DNA from: Pachyseris speciosa
Taxonomy: Eukaryota > Cnidaria > Anthozoa > Scleractinia > Pachyseridae
DNA: 64,000 bases
Assembly: GCA_016490735.1 (NCBI GenBank)
Contig: JAEMWC010000348.1
Location: 214,501-278,500, forward strand
Direction of reading: 5' to 3'
Positions 1 through 11,639 of the stretch are shown here, piece after piece. The first letter of the stretch is position 1, and the number at the start of each line of letters is the position of its first letter. The notes below the pieces were generated by a model. The model did not search any database. It saw nothing but the letters and a program-made list of their open reading frames with translations, and was not told the DNA's origin. A program made the translations under genes and the position numbers.

Positions 1-1248
1 AAGGTCTATTCAACACAGCAGTCTCAGTACCAAAAAATTCAAATGTCGCAACCCCCCAAGCAAAGGTAGTCAATCAAATATCCCACTGAGGGGATGGATT
101 TTTTTCATCAAATGCCCCCGCCCCAAACAGGGTTTACCTTGATAGGTCCATTACACTATTTCAGCTCAAATGATCATTCAAACAATTCTTAACAAGCAAA
201 TCAAATTTTAAAAAACATTATTTTACAGTCCTGTAGTATATCTTCCCTGGTCTCAAAAATCAAACAGTCTGTGGTTTAGCTTCAAAATTTGAGTGGAGTT
301 TAGGTTGTGTTTTGGAAATCCAGGGAATAATAAAAATGAAATGGTCTTTTGTTGCTTTTAATACCTCTGCGTCCTTTTTTTCTTACTGCCAATTATTCTT
401 TAGCATTTAATATATCTTAAAGCCGCAAACAGAGAAACAATAAGAAAGCTTCTTGCCCTCGATTCACACTAAAAGTATATTACATATGCACAATGTATGC
501 CCACAGGAAGTGAAGGAGTGATCAAATAAGCCTCGCACCTACAACTAAAAAGTGGCAAAGCCATTTTATGAATTAAAAAAAGTACAACAATAACCACAAA
601 AAGGCAAACAATAGTGTTCTTATCATTGTGTACAAAGCTTTAAACAAGCTGCAACCCAGAGTCCAAGCAGTCTGTGACTTTGAAATGCCTGATGGCTTAC
701 TGACATACATGTTTGGTTTTGGTTTAAAAATGTTCAAATCAGTAAACCTTTTGACATTGTCACAGCTTCATCACCATAATCTGGAACAATAGAAACCAAA
801 AATCAAAATGGTTCAAAAAATTTTAAACCAATTATCATAACCAAAATATTCAAAAGAACATAACATCAAAACAGCAATGCTGGCTGTTATTATGGGGAGA
901 ACTAAATGTTTCTTGTCTCCGTTTTTTAATCTAGGAACTATTTAAAAGGTGACTTTGCATATTAAGAAATTTACAAACTCAAAACTTAAACGTCAACTTT
1001 AAAACAACACAAACCATCACAAACATGTTCCCATGGATATGACAATTGCACTGTCTGCTGCAAAATACCGTATATGAGCATTTAACAGCCATAGTTTACT
1101 CGCTAACAATTTCTTGTAAGATGTTCTTCAACCAACTTGTCATGAAAAACTCAATCTGGCAGTGGATTACAGCAGGTCTTTTTTGTCATACAGAGACATG
1201 TTACATTCATTAACCACCCCCTCCCCTCCCCCCCCCAAAAAAGATACC
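1..1248. other. No gene seen; 3' flank of the PDP1-like gene
   Basis: AT-rich sequence downstream of the PDP1-like stop codon. Its part nearest 1248 is presumably 3' untranslated region on the minus strand. There is a C-rich tract at 1216-1236. No open reading frame with recognisable similarity and no repeat structure were noticed. Confidence 0.5.
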
Positions 1249-1886
1249 TTACAACTTGGATAAAAAGTTGTCAGAATTAAAAAACACCACAGTTACAGTA
1301 ATGTCATCTCGCCACATACGTCGATACTGGTCTGGGACCAACAACATCTGAGCAACAAAACTATGGTCGTTACCCCCCAAGGCATGGCGGATAAGGTGTG
1401 TTGCAGCATTATGTTCCAGCAATTCACTCTGTGCCTCATGTCCTTTATCTTTACTTTGCTGATTAAGAAAATCTGCCACTAATCCAACAGCTTGTTCATT
1501 GCTTAGCACATCCCACAAGCCATCAGTAGCCAGAATGAGAAATTTGTCATGAGGCCGCAGACGATGATGAGTTATCACAGGCTTTGCAGTAAGGTAAGGT
1601 GGAGTTTTGTACATACTTGGTGGGACTATAGGACCACCATAAACTTGCGTTAGAACATGAGAATGTGTTACTTTATCCCATTTGTATTGAATGTCACCAA
1701 AAGATCGTAAGGGCTGCAACTGTCCTAAAAGACGACCATTCTTGATTACAAAGTTTTCCTCCCCAGGGTGCTCTGACTGAAGCCTCCTCACTTCATCGGG
1801 ATTTGCTGCTGTCTGATCAATGGTTAGAGGAGTCGTCAACCATGAACCATCTTGACTCAAGCTTCCCAAGACTGCTCTACAATCGC
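1249..1886 (-). CDS. PDP1: PDP1-like phosphatase, terminal coding exon
   Basis: C-terminal half of the same phosphatase. It starts after a TTTTTAG acceptor (AG at 1887-1888) with GDCRAVLGS and carries the later PP2C motifs: LRSFGDIQYKW, the metal-binding block ILATDGLWDVLSNEQ, and WRDDITVTVVFF near the C-terminus. It ends with a TAA at 1249-1251. Phase matches the upstream exon (phase 1 donor), so the spliced frame is open throughout. The residues EEAPxxFG-type regulatory region cannot be judged by eye. The exon lies 10.86 kb from the previous coding exon, an unusually long intron filled with repeats. A host gene; confidence is high for family and moderate for PDP1 versus PDP2. Confidence 0.9.
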
Positions 1887-3221
1887 CTAAAAATGTAAGG
1901 CAAAGGTTAATCAAAGTACAACTGTGAAGAAGTTGTGGATATGTGACCGTATTTGCGATAAGGGGGATTAAGCCAAGGTGACTGGAGAAAACAACGTTTT
2001 AAATAGTTTTAATGCGTGAAAACTCCTTCTGGAAAGTGTTTAAACAGCTTTTTAATGCGTTCCGAAACGTCCAACTCTTTTGAGCATCAATTTTATTGTT
2101 CATGAGCTCAACACAATTTAACCTCGGGGTGCATATTTACATATTCGCGTTTGAATGAATTATCGAGGCAGGGAGATATCGTGGGAATTAAAAAAAATGT
2201 GCTCCTTTTGAAAGGTTTCTGTCTTGTCCGTATGGTCAGATAAATATCAGGCGAAAGGACGACTTCGCCAAAACGAAGCCAGCCAAACACTGCAGTATTT
2301 CGAGAATGTTACACAAGGCTGTCGAACGAATGCAACCGAAATTTGACATATGCAAATTATGCTTTTTACTGCCGGTCGGAAATGCAACATTTGCCGTCGT
2401 TTTCATAAACAACCATCGACGCCATACTTTTGGATATAAAAATAAACAACTTTATAATTTCATTCAAAACTTTTACTGAAAAAATGGCGCATTTAGTTAA
2501 AAAGAAGAGTATTTCTCAAAGCAAACTTGTGTTTACATTGTGGCGAGACGTGATGGCGCCACCTAAAAATAATTTAATTTTAGAATGTATTGTTTTCGTT
2601 AAAATATTATTTCCAATACTGAAAATGGCTTCGTGAATGCAGCTATATTGGTGTGAAAAGTTTCCGTCGTCAATTCCTGTGCACACTTGGAATATCTTGG
2701 GCTGAATGGCTCATATATATTTTTCCACAGATCGTGAATTGGATGAACGTAGGAGAAGCTGCGCTTGTGATGGAATATTGATTATAATTTCTTTCGCCAT
2801 TCGGCTGTTTGATCGGACGTTCCTTTTGCCATTTATACGTTCGATCCGAGCTGCAATAAAGTTACTTTACTTTACTTTTTTCATTCCGTTCATCGGTTCG
2901 ACTGTTGCTCCTTAGACATTACTTCAGAAAGCCGATAGAGGTGTTCCGGCAATACTTCAGAGAATCGATATCTATTGGTATGCCGTTGACATATCGATTT
3001 GTTTACATCTGAGTGAGTGACAAATTTGCATAATCTGCCCCCTAACAATACTCGTTCCTACGCTTCGCGTATCCATGACTAAAAAATGAGCAAACTAAAC
3101 AACAAAATATTCTCATCACGGATTTATCAGTTAAGAAGCTGTTGCTGAGAATTACTAGCCCGGGGCCTTGAGGAGCTAGCCCAAATTCAGTTTTTATATA
3201 CTGTTAAAATATCGATAAAGT

Positions 3222-3435
3222 TTAAGGTGGGACTTAACCTGAACACCGTTTTTGTGTTGCTTAACATGGATCTGACATTGATATCTTGTTTGTGTTTCAA
3301 GCAATCAAAAATCTCTTTGCTCATCTCACGAAGCTGTGTTGTGGTATATGTTGTGAATTTTTGGGTGAATTTTGGGCATATTTGGGAAGAGATAATTTTT
3401 CTCAAAGGATTAGTTCAATTTAAGTCCCACCTTAA
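3222..3435. mobile_element. Short MITE with TTAA-flanked terminal inverted repeats
   Basis: The left end reads TTAAGGTGGGACTTAA (3222-3237) and the right end is its exact reverse complement (3420-3435). The 16-bp perfect inverted termini begin and end in TTAA, the target of piggyBac- and Kolobok-type transposases. Total length is about 214 bp with no coding capacity. Assignment to a TTAA-specific superfamily is inferred from the termini alone. Confidence 0.6.
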
Positions 3436-3894
3436 GCCTGGTTTCCATATTATCGCAGGCAATTGTGGATCGCAGACGATCACAAAGAGAGCTGTTTCCA
3501 TTATAATCCCAGACGATCTCAAACAATCATAGAACAGACTGTAGCCACACATTTTGGTCAGCAGAAAAATCAAATGTACATGCGCATTGTCAGAATTAAA
3601 AATATAATACCACAAAAGCTCTATTAAGCCCCTGGGGGCTTATTTAATTTCAGGTCTCATGAATGGGGGGCTTATTTCAAATCTTAAACAGCCTGTTTTT
3701 GAAAAACAACACATAAAGCGGTTATAAACGTGGTGAAGCAATGCATTTTATGAAATCTGAGTTGACGTTTCATATGTGGCAACATACATTTTCAAAAGTA
3801 ACTGTTATGACATGAAAAGCTATTCATAATTATTTAAAAAGAAATTGAGAGTGATCTGGGTAAGACTAAAAATAGCAGTGACATACTAATAAAG

Positions 3895-4075
3895 TGACAG
3901 CTTGTCACTGGTCAGATTAGAGTTTAAAGTCGGGTTCATTTCTTGTATAAACAAGGTTTCTTTTATCTTGCAATGGTAATCAGTTTTTCCTGACGCAAGG
4001 ATTTCAAAATGATCCCATTTTATATTATGACCAGTAGTCATAATATGATCAGCAATAGCTGTGTGTTCCTGTTTG
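3895..4075 (-). pseudogene. Fragment of a GIY-YIG endonuclease domain (C-terminal part)
   Basis: Minus-strand translation gives EHTAIADHIMTTGHNIKWD followed by a stretch ending KLSLY and a stop near 3895. This resembles the C-terminal part of the GIY-YIG endonuclease found in Penelope-like retroelements, which cuts target DNA for reverse transcription. No reverse transcriptase lies next to it. The N-terminal part of a similar domain lies on the opposite strand just to the right, so this is a rearranged relic. Confidence 0.5.
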
Positions 4076-4092
4076 GATTAATCTCAAGGGTG

Positions 4093-4235
4093 AACAGTCG
4101 GCGTATCAAATCCTTCTTTCTGTACAAAGATCGCTTGAATCGTTCCCAAAAGTCAAAGGTTGTTTACAAGGTGAGTTGTTGGGACTGCGATGATTTCTAC
4201 ATCTGCAAAACAAAGCGACGACTGCAGGATAGAAA
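4093..4235 (+). pseudogene. Fragment of a GIY-YIG endonuclease domain (N-terminal part)
   Basis: Plus-strand translation contains SQKSKVVYKVSCWDCDDFYI and then KTKRRLQDR. This is the first strand-turn of a GIY-YIG nuclease: VYKVxCxxCxxxYIGxTxRxLxxR in intact relatives, with the conserved Gly after YI replaced by Cys. The similarity stops at about 4235, just before the TTAA end of a repeat. Together with the minus-strand fragment on the left it looks like one endonuclease ORF broken by an inversion. Confidence 0.5.
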
Positions 4236-4249
4236 TTTAACTGAAGATT

Positions 4250-4825
4250 TTAACCCATTGATGCCCAAGACCTTTCACAGTTTTGAGTGATTTTTTGTAT
4301 ATAAACGATCCAAAGGATTTCGTGACTCCATATTTGGGGTTGCCGTGGAAAGTGCTGCTGTTCTAAAGCACGAGTTTTCTAGAAATGTCATTCTGACGTA
4401 GCCATTTTTCTTCGTTGAGTGATAATAATGGCTCAAATATGGTTTGTATGTGATTTTTGGTAAGTTTACAGCCATTTTTCATCTTTAGTAGCTGCCTGAT
4501 GAGCATCATTAAGCGTGAAGGTAGCCAAGAGTCCACTTTCTCAAAGAAGTGAGTTAGGTGATGTACTTCGTTAGCAAATTTGGCTCCTTGCTTGTGGAAC
4601 TGTTAAAATGGCCGCTCCGAAACGAAGTAGCTTTGGGACTCGACTACTGATGAACTTCTTGACCTACCATGGGCATGTACTAAAACCAGGAACACCGGAA
4701 CACCGGAACACCGGAACACCCCGGAACACCGAATTTGATGGTGTTGTCTTGTTTTCCCATTACAGAGCATGTGACAAAAAAAATGTAAATGTAATTTGTT
4801 TACCCACGTATAACGAAAGAGCTTA
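4250..4825 (+). repeat. Minisatellite-bearing repeat, copy 1
   Basis: Begins with TTAACCCATTG at 4250 and contains a short array of CCGGAACA units (4688-4730). It then runs through TTTCCCATTACA to ACCCACGTATAACG near 4815. The same segments occur in reverse orientation at about 10,750-11,585, and parts occur at 51,139-52,142. No coding capacity is apparent. Confidence 0.65.
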
Positions 4826-5279
4826 GAGCTCGTTATAAAGTGCTCGTGTATGAGATCGAATTAGAATTTAGAAGTGTTGGTTTTTGTGGAGGGAGGAAAA
4901 CCGAAGAACCCGGCGAAAACAAACGACAAACTCTACCTTCATATGACGGCGGATCCAGGGAGCGAATCTGGGTCACATTGGTCACATTGGTGGGAGGCGA
5001 ATGCCATTCCACCATTCCAGCTCCCCCTATGTGATCATAGTCTGAGAAATTTTCAAATAGTCGCGTGAATATGAATGGATAATTTTTTTCTCCAGAGAAT
5101 ATCACACGGTCTGTAATGGGTACACAAAGACCAAGTGAAAAAGGTCGATAACTTGTAACCGGCCTGTACGTAACTTTAAGTATCAACTATAACTATGCAT
5201 TGTGGATCTACTTTTGTAATGAGCAACAGCTGACCACGAGTCCCGTCAACTCCGAAAGTGCGTGGCGAACATCGCCAAC

Positions 5280-8200
5280 ATGGCCAAATTGTGTTCTTTC
5301 AGTAAGTACGTACAATGAATCATCCATATCCATCGCCTTTCATATGAAAAGAAATGTTTGAAGTATTTTGGAGAAACATTCTAAACAAGTTTTTCTATAT
5401 ATTTAGGGGAAGATAAACCGCTAGAAAGAAGCAGTAGTCTCAGTACAGATGACTCTGAGGTTAGTTGTGCTGGATTGATTTTTAGTTATTTAATGTAGAG
5501 GTCATTGAGACGGTTTAAATTCCATCCAGTCTAAACAATGGATGAATTTTGTGCCCTCTACCAGGCGACTGTTGTCACTATTTTCTTAGCGCCTGCCGTA
5601 TTTTTGATATGGTAAAAATAACAAATGCTTTCAAATGTCAACAGATAGATGAGAGTAGTACTGCAGAGGAACAAGAGGTAGAGGAATCAAGTGACTCCGA
5701 TAATTTGTAAGTGAAGTTACATCTAACGTTTTTTTTTTTACCAAATACACTTTGGCATTGTTCATTATTATTAATGTGCATGTGTGATTTGTTTTAAGAC
5801 TAAATTCGCCACTGAGGAAAAAACAGAGGCAAAAAGTTGAAAGGTGTCAAAAGAATGGAGCTGCTCGCAGGAAATGCTTCCCAGCTGAGAGGTATGTGAA
5901 CTGAAGTGACATTCGCATGCAAGAAATAACCAATTCATGAAATCGGTTTGTCCTTGATAAATTGTCAACAAATAATAGTCCATCTTTCAACAAAAATTAC
6001 ATGACAACCAGACGGTGTATTTTTGTATTGATACCATCATGTGTCAACAACTTCTTTTGCAGGAAATATCATCATGATGATCTGCGGCTTCCAATATTCA
6101 GTTTCCTTCGATCACAAAATCAGTTATCCAAAAAGGAAAAGGAGAATGCCGTCTTTGCAACCTTAATGACTCTAATCGAGGAAAAGCCTGACCCTTCTCA
6201 TATCTGCAGTATACCACCAAGGAAAGTCATGGAGAATCTGTCATTTCTTGTAGATACCTCCAATCTCAAATATGTTAATGATGTACTTGCTGATGACTCT
6301 GGTTCATGGGTAAACAACGGCCAGCACAGATTTCATTACGAGCTTGATGAAGATGGAATTTACCGAAGGGTTGGTAAAAGGGCATCATTTGATACAAGTG
6401 TTCTGAGCCGGCGATGGGTGACACTGCATAGACACTATTATGATAACAGAGATTCAACGGACAGTAGTGGATCGAGAGACTTTCACAGGATTGTATCTTT
6501 TGTGACAGGTAGGTAATAATTAATACCAATTAATGTTCTCACCTTTAGAGTAAGCTTTTTTTCTACTTAGAGTATATATGTGATGTAATCTACCATCTTA
6601 AACTGAAAATAAATCATATAAAATATATATATTTCTGAGTTACAATACAAAAGATTCATTTGGGATGCTAAATTCGCCACACCACGACACAACCCCCTTC
6701 CTCATCCTCACCCATAATCACCACACAGATGGGTTCATCAAAAAGCTGTAATCTGCCAACCCCAGTGGTAATAGTAAAATCTCTATAAGCTAACTCCCCG
6801 CTTCTCCTCCACATACAGACAGCAAAAAAGGAGTGTGCATTCATAGTAATCAGGATATGGAAAGTGCTGTGCTCTGACACACAATGCAACTTGGTCTACC
6901 AGTATCACAAAAGATGCCACACAATTTGCTGATTTTTTGTAGTTTAATTTTATACCAAATTGTTTCCCATGTTAATGTTCTTATTACTTATTACCCACAG
7001 ACAGCAAAGGCAATAGGCGAACACTCATGAAAGTGGAATACCAGTTCACTGGTGAAGAGCACAGATTTACAGTAAGGCAACATGGCAACAGTAAGCAAGC
7101 AGAAAAACCCTATGTCAGAACACAAAGCAGCACTATTAAAAGTCTTAAAGAGGCAGTATGTAAGAGCCAACCAAGAATGGCTATTGATAAAGTTGCTGAA
7201 GATCAGGGTGGTATGATGGGGGCCACAGTGCTGGTTCTTGGCCCAGGGATATCAAACAGGCTTACAATCTCAAATGCAATAGCAAACCTGGAAGCACAGT
7301 AAGCGGAACTGATCCTTACTTGGCACTTGTTATGCAGTGTAAAGAGGAAGCGAAGGATAAGAAAACAGCCTACATAAGAAAAGTTATTTGTGCACCCGAA
7401 CCGATAGTGATTCTATCTACAGAAGAACAGTTGGATTGCATGGTGTGTTTCTGTACAAATGGCCTTAACTTTAGTGTGTTCTCCATTGACCCAACATTTG
7501 ACCTTGGTGCCTTCAGTGTAACTACTACAACATATGAGCACTTGAATCTTATCAATCGCCGTAGTGGGGTGAACCCTGTGATGATAGGGCCATTGCTGAT
7601 TCACCAGAAGAAAGAGAAGGCGACATACAACATCTTTACCGATTATTTGCTGAATTCAAGACCGCAGCTGCGAAACTTGCAAGTTCTTGGAACAGATGGT
7701 GAGGTTAAGCCTTGTCTTCACCATTCCTGGAGAGATGCCCTCAACTAATCCATCTACTATGTTTCAATCACTTCAAGAATAACATCGTTAATCACTTAAA
7801 ATCTGTGGGTGTTGACGAAAACAACCGAAGATGCATTGTGGCCGACATATTTGGTCAACAGGAAGGTGCAAGATTTGAAGAAGGTATCGTGGACTCTGAA
7901 GATGAGGAAGAATTTCAGGCCCGTCTCGAAACTCTCAGCAATGTGTGGAGTGAGAGGCTGGGGGTGAAGGGCCTAGAATTTCACCGATGTTCCTAAAGAA
8001 TAAAGCTGACGCAATGAGAAAGAAGATGCTGGCTCCCGTACGACAGCAGGCAGGATTAGGAAAGCCGCCCAAACCCTATTACAGCAATAGAGTTGAATGC
8101 GCTAACAGCCTTCTAAGTAGTGAAACGGATCACGCAGAATCCACGGTTGATGAATTTGTGGCTAAAATGAGAGTCCTAACTGAAAGACAAGCAAGGAATG

Positions 8201-9405
8201 TTCGATGGGCAATCATCAACAAGGGGCCGTACTGTCTGCATCCATCCTTACGACATTTGCAGCTGTCGGAAGAGGCGTGGATCGTGATGTCAAAAGAAGA
8301 TAAAGATGCATATGTTGAAATGGTCCTGCAGTCGGATGTTTATCCAAAGCCAGTTGCGGAACACCTTCAGTCAAATGTTAATGAGGTGGAGATATCTGAG
8401 GATATACGTGAAGTTGTCTCTCAGCTTCTGTCAGCTTCTGATGACGTGGAAAGTTCTGATGCTACCGGTGAAGAGGCCACCTATGGTTTGTCTGTCCTAG
8501 CTGAAGCAGCACTGAATGTGTTAGATGACTATGAAGATCCTGAAATATTAGAAGTTCACAGTAGTGTAGAATTGCCCATGATCACGTTACGTGAATTCAG
8601 TGAATATTTGGACAATCAACCATCTGAAACCATCAAGGGGATCTATGCAAAGTCCGTTGAGCTTCTTCAAAAGCCCAATGCAATTGTGCCTGCTCCTGGA
8701 TGCGATGTGAAAGCGAGAATGGTTGAAAGTAGAAGATTGAAAGAAAGACCACATCTTGTGACGCCAGGTAAAGGGACAGGAGAAAATAAGTGTGAGAAGA
8801 ACTGCCCTCATTACAATGGTATTCGCATATGTTCTCACGCAGTTGTAACGGCCCAATCAAATGGTGAGTTGTTAGACTTTCTGAAGTGGTTTCAGCAGTC
8901 CCGTTCAAAGAAGGCTACAAACCTGTCCTCAGTAGTCAAAACAGATATGCCGAAATATCCCGGCCGTAAGGGTGGTGTCCTGTCAACAGCACGAAGATCT
9001 CATCAGAAGCTGCCAATAGCAGAGCGTGTGAAGTGCACATATGCTGCATGTGACACACAGGTGCCAAATACCAATCCCTTTTACTTGAAGGAAATGACTA
9101 CACGAATTAAAGTTTGTCAAGGGTGTAGACGGTCTCTGAAGTCAACCAAAGGAGAGCTGCAACCTCCTCCATACGATTATTGTGTGGCGAGAAAGGAACG
9201 ACGACCTTACACTGACCGTGCCACTGGCCAGCTGCGTACTCCTAGCCGGGAATCTGATGCCCATTACCACCTCCAAGAAAAGTGCGTCAAACTAGCGGAG
9301 CCTTCATTTATCCGCACATCTCTGTTAATTTCAGAAGATCTTCCACTGACACCCATAAAGATCATATTGCATCGGAATTCGGAATTTACTTGGGTGATTA
9401 ACTGA
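5280..9405 (+). pseudogene. Mutator-like (MULE) transposase gene with SWIM-type zinc finger, spliced but frameshifted
   Basis: Likely DDE transposase of the Mutator/MULE group. Exons with good splice sites: 5280-5301 (MAKLCSF), 5407-5459, 5645-5706, 5799-5891, 6063-6508 and a long last exon 7001-9405. The early exons are acidic then basic (RKKQRQK). The last exon shows a MULE-like catalytic order: first Asp in SIDPTFDLG, second Asp in VLGTDGE, then a Cys/His block LLCFNHFKNN. Near 8790-8850 a SWIM-type zinc motif follows (CEKNCPHYNG...ICSHAVV). The frame is broken three times: about 7300, about 7710 and about 7985. Splicing phases of exons 1-6 remain consistent, so decay seems recent. It lies inside the PDP1-like intron on the opposite strand. 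The MULE assignment is from motif order; the third acidic residue was not located. Confidence 0.6.
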
Positions 9406-9830
9406 ATGGCACTCCATGTCAGTCGCAGAACTTAGTTGTCACTTAGTCCATCCAGGTGGGAGTAGAAGTACTTTTAATGTGTGTGAAAACAAAGAAGACC
9501 TCCGTGAAACATTCTCGGCGTAGGAATTTTTTTGTGTTCTTTGCAGTTTTTCCCATACTAATGTATACTAACGACTTTGAGACTGTTGTGTTGTTTCTGT
9601 TTGCTTTTATGTACTTGTCTAAAGTTCAAGTTTCTAGCAGCAGCAGAATTCGATATTTTCTTGGGTGATTAACTTAATGGCACTCCATGTACGTTGCAGA
9701 ATGCAGTTGTCTCTTTGGGATCAGTTTTCCATACTTATGTACACTGATGACTTTCAGATTCTGTTGTGTTGTTGCTGTCTGTTTTTTGTCCTTGTCTGAA
9801 GTTCAAGTTTCTAGCAGAGGAAATCAAGTT
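9376..9830 (+). repeat. Imperfect tandem duplication at the end of the Mutator-like gene
   Basis: The block TTGGGTGATTAAC-TGAATGGCACTCCATG, which spans the stop codon of the preceding gene (from about 9389), recurs from about 9660. The following downstream sequence (GTGTTGTTTCTGTTTGC, GTTCAAGTTTCTAGCAG) recurs as well. Unit about 275 bp, two copies, the second truncated. Confidence 0.6.
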
Positions 9831-10597
9831 TGTTAACCATAATTCTGGAAGATCTTTTAGGAAATAGAGAAAAATAAATGTTGTTAGTATTTTTCATATC
9901 TTTTAGGGTTAAATAAAGTTTTAGCCCCGCCCAGATTGGTCTCCTTTAGGGGTGGAATTAAAAATTTCCAACGAGCATCCCCGTCTCGGTCATGTGGGAG
10001 TCCCGCCGGTACATTCACAACATCATTCTGGAATATTAAGCTCTGACTCTCGTAAATATTTCAGCTTCTTAACACAGGAACAATAATGATCACCATAATA
10101 ATTTTGTTTAAAAACACCGTAAGGCAGACAAAAATAAATAACCGAAAACACTGAAATACGGGTTAAAAAGTCAGTAATCAGTTTTGATAATTCGGTTCAC
10201 TCTGAGGCGAACACGAAACATATCGGTTATAGAAACCCTCTAAACAATCATGAAAGGCATGCATCTCCCTAAACCAATCATCTCGACTAACACGACGAAA
10301 AATTAGTCCCGTTATACTTGATTCTTACCTTACTTTCAATGCAAGCACTAGATGTTTCCATCACAAGGGAGCCGCCATGTTGCGTTACCCGAAATGCATG
10401 ATGGTCATTTTGGTGTATAACCGCTGAAATCTGTATTGCATTTATAATGTAAGCAACAAGCTTGTTAATTTGTTCAAAGTCCCCTTTGGCTTCTTAAAAC
10501 AGTAAAAAAGCCTAACAATAGGGGCTTGTAATTGGAAAAAGTTAAATATTTCTTTAAAAGCTACAACGTCCTTCTACGGGAGTGGAATTTTACGTCT
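9406..10597. other. Non-coding stretch
   Basis: Apart from the tandem duplication up to 9830 I see no gene. A minus-strand ATG in a GC-rich context near 10377 (AACATGGCGGCTCCC), followed by a GTAAGA at about 10325, could be a small leader exon, but its partner exons are not identifiable. Confidence 0.4.
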
Positions 10598-10740
10598 GAG
10601 ATGGGGGGGGGGGGGGGGCTTCGTTTTTGTTTATTTGTTCCTTTCTTTACCTCTTTACCTACTTATTTCTTTCTTTCTTTCTTTTTTATCTATTCGTTCT
10701 TTCTTTCTGTCTTTCTTTTTACTTTTTTCCTATATTTTTA
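10598..10740. repeat. Poly-G tract and TTTCTTTC low-complexity tract
   Basis: A run of G (about 10602-10618) is followed by a TTTC/TTTA-rich pyrimidine tract to about 10740. Open frames here are low-complexity artefacts. Confidence 0.75.
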
Positions 10741-10749
10741 GCGCCTGCT

Positions 10750-11585
10750 TCTAAGCTCTTTCGTGTTACGTGGGTAAACAAATTACATTTATATTTTATT
10801 TTTACATTGTTTGTAATGGGAAAACAAAACAACACCCTCAAATTCGGTGTTCCGGTGTTCCGGGGTGTTCTGGTGTTCCGGTGTTCCGGGGTGTTCCGGT
10901 GTTCTGGGGTGTTCCGGGGTGTTCCGGTGTTCCGGGGTGTTCCGGAGTGTTCCGGTGTTCCAGTGTTCCTGGGTTTTAGTACATGCCCCTACCATGGCAC
11001 ATTTTGGAACTTGCGACCACTGAAGAATACAACAAGCGAGAAATTTCGGTGGTAGGTTGGAGTGGCTGTAGACTTAGTATAAATATGAAATATGTGGGGT
11101 TAGGAATGAACGCTGTCAAAATTTCTGGCTACTTCCCAGCGTGCAGTGTGGTCGTGATGTTGAAAATCGAGGCAAGGCCAGGATGGACTAGAACGAGAGG
11201 CTGTGGCTCGGCCCGGGCAAGGAAGAAGAGCAAAACAAATCACTTCTAAGCTAGACGTAGGACTGAATTTTCCTGTGAATGTTGACTTTTGGGTTAGCAA
11301 CGATGATTTCCTTAAAAAAAATGAAGGCAAAAACATGATTTTTGTTGTTTTTCTATGACGTTAAAAACGGTCATTTTTGTTATTGTGCAAATTTAGATGC
11401 TGTTATTCTGCAAATATCACTGACTTTTTTGTGTTTATTGGGTTTCTCAATTTGAAGGACTTTCTAGTCAATGCTCACAACTGATAGTTAAGGCAATGTT
11501 CGCACGATTGAAAAAGTTGCAATTTTTTAAAGCAGCGAAGTCTTGTACAGGCGCATGAGGGCGCATTGGATCTTAATGGGTTAAA
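10750..11585 (-). repeat. Minisatellite-bearing repeat, copy 2
   Basis: Inverse copy of the repeat at 4250-4825. It starts at CTAAGCTCTTTCG...ACGTGGG, contains an expanded GTGTTCCGG(GGT) minisatellite (10845-10970), then TTTTAGTACATGCCC, and ends in TTAATGGGTTAA at about 11572-11585. The part at 11040-11230 resembles 51450-51700 (GGAGTGGCTGTAGACTTAGT shared). Unit length of the minisatellite is about 8-11 bp with variants. Confidence 0.65.
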
Positions 11586-11639
11586 GCGCTCTGCAAACAC
11601 CTCAGCTTTGTTGTCCCCCCTCATTGATTCTTTTCTATA

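Noticed and set aside
10532..11055. Plus-strand open frames over the poly-G, TTTC and GTGTTCC tracts
   Set aside because: Low-complexity and minisatellite translation.
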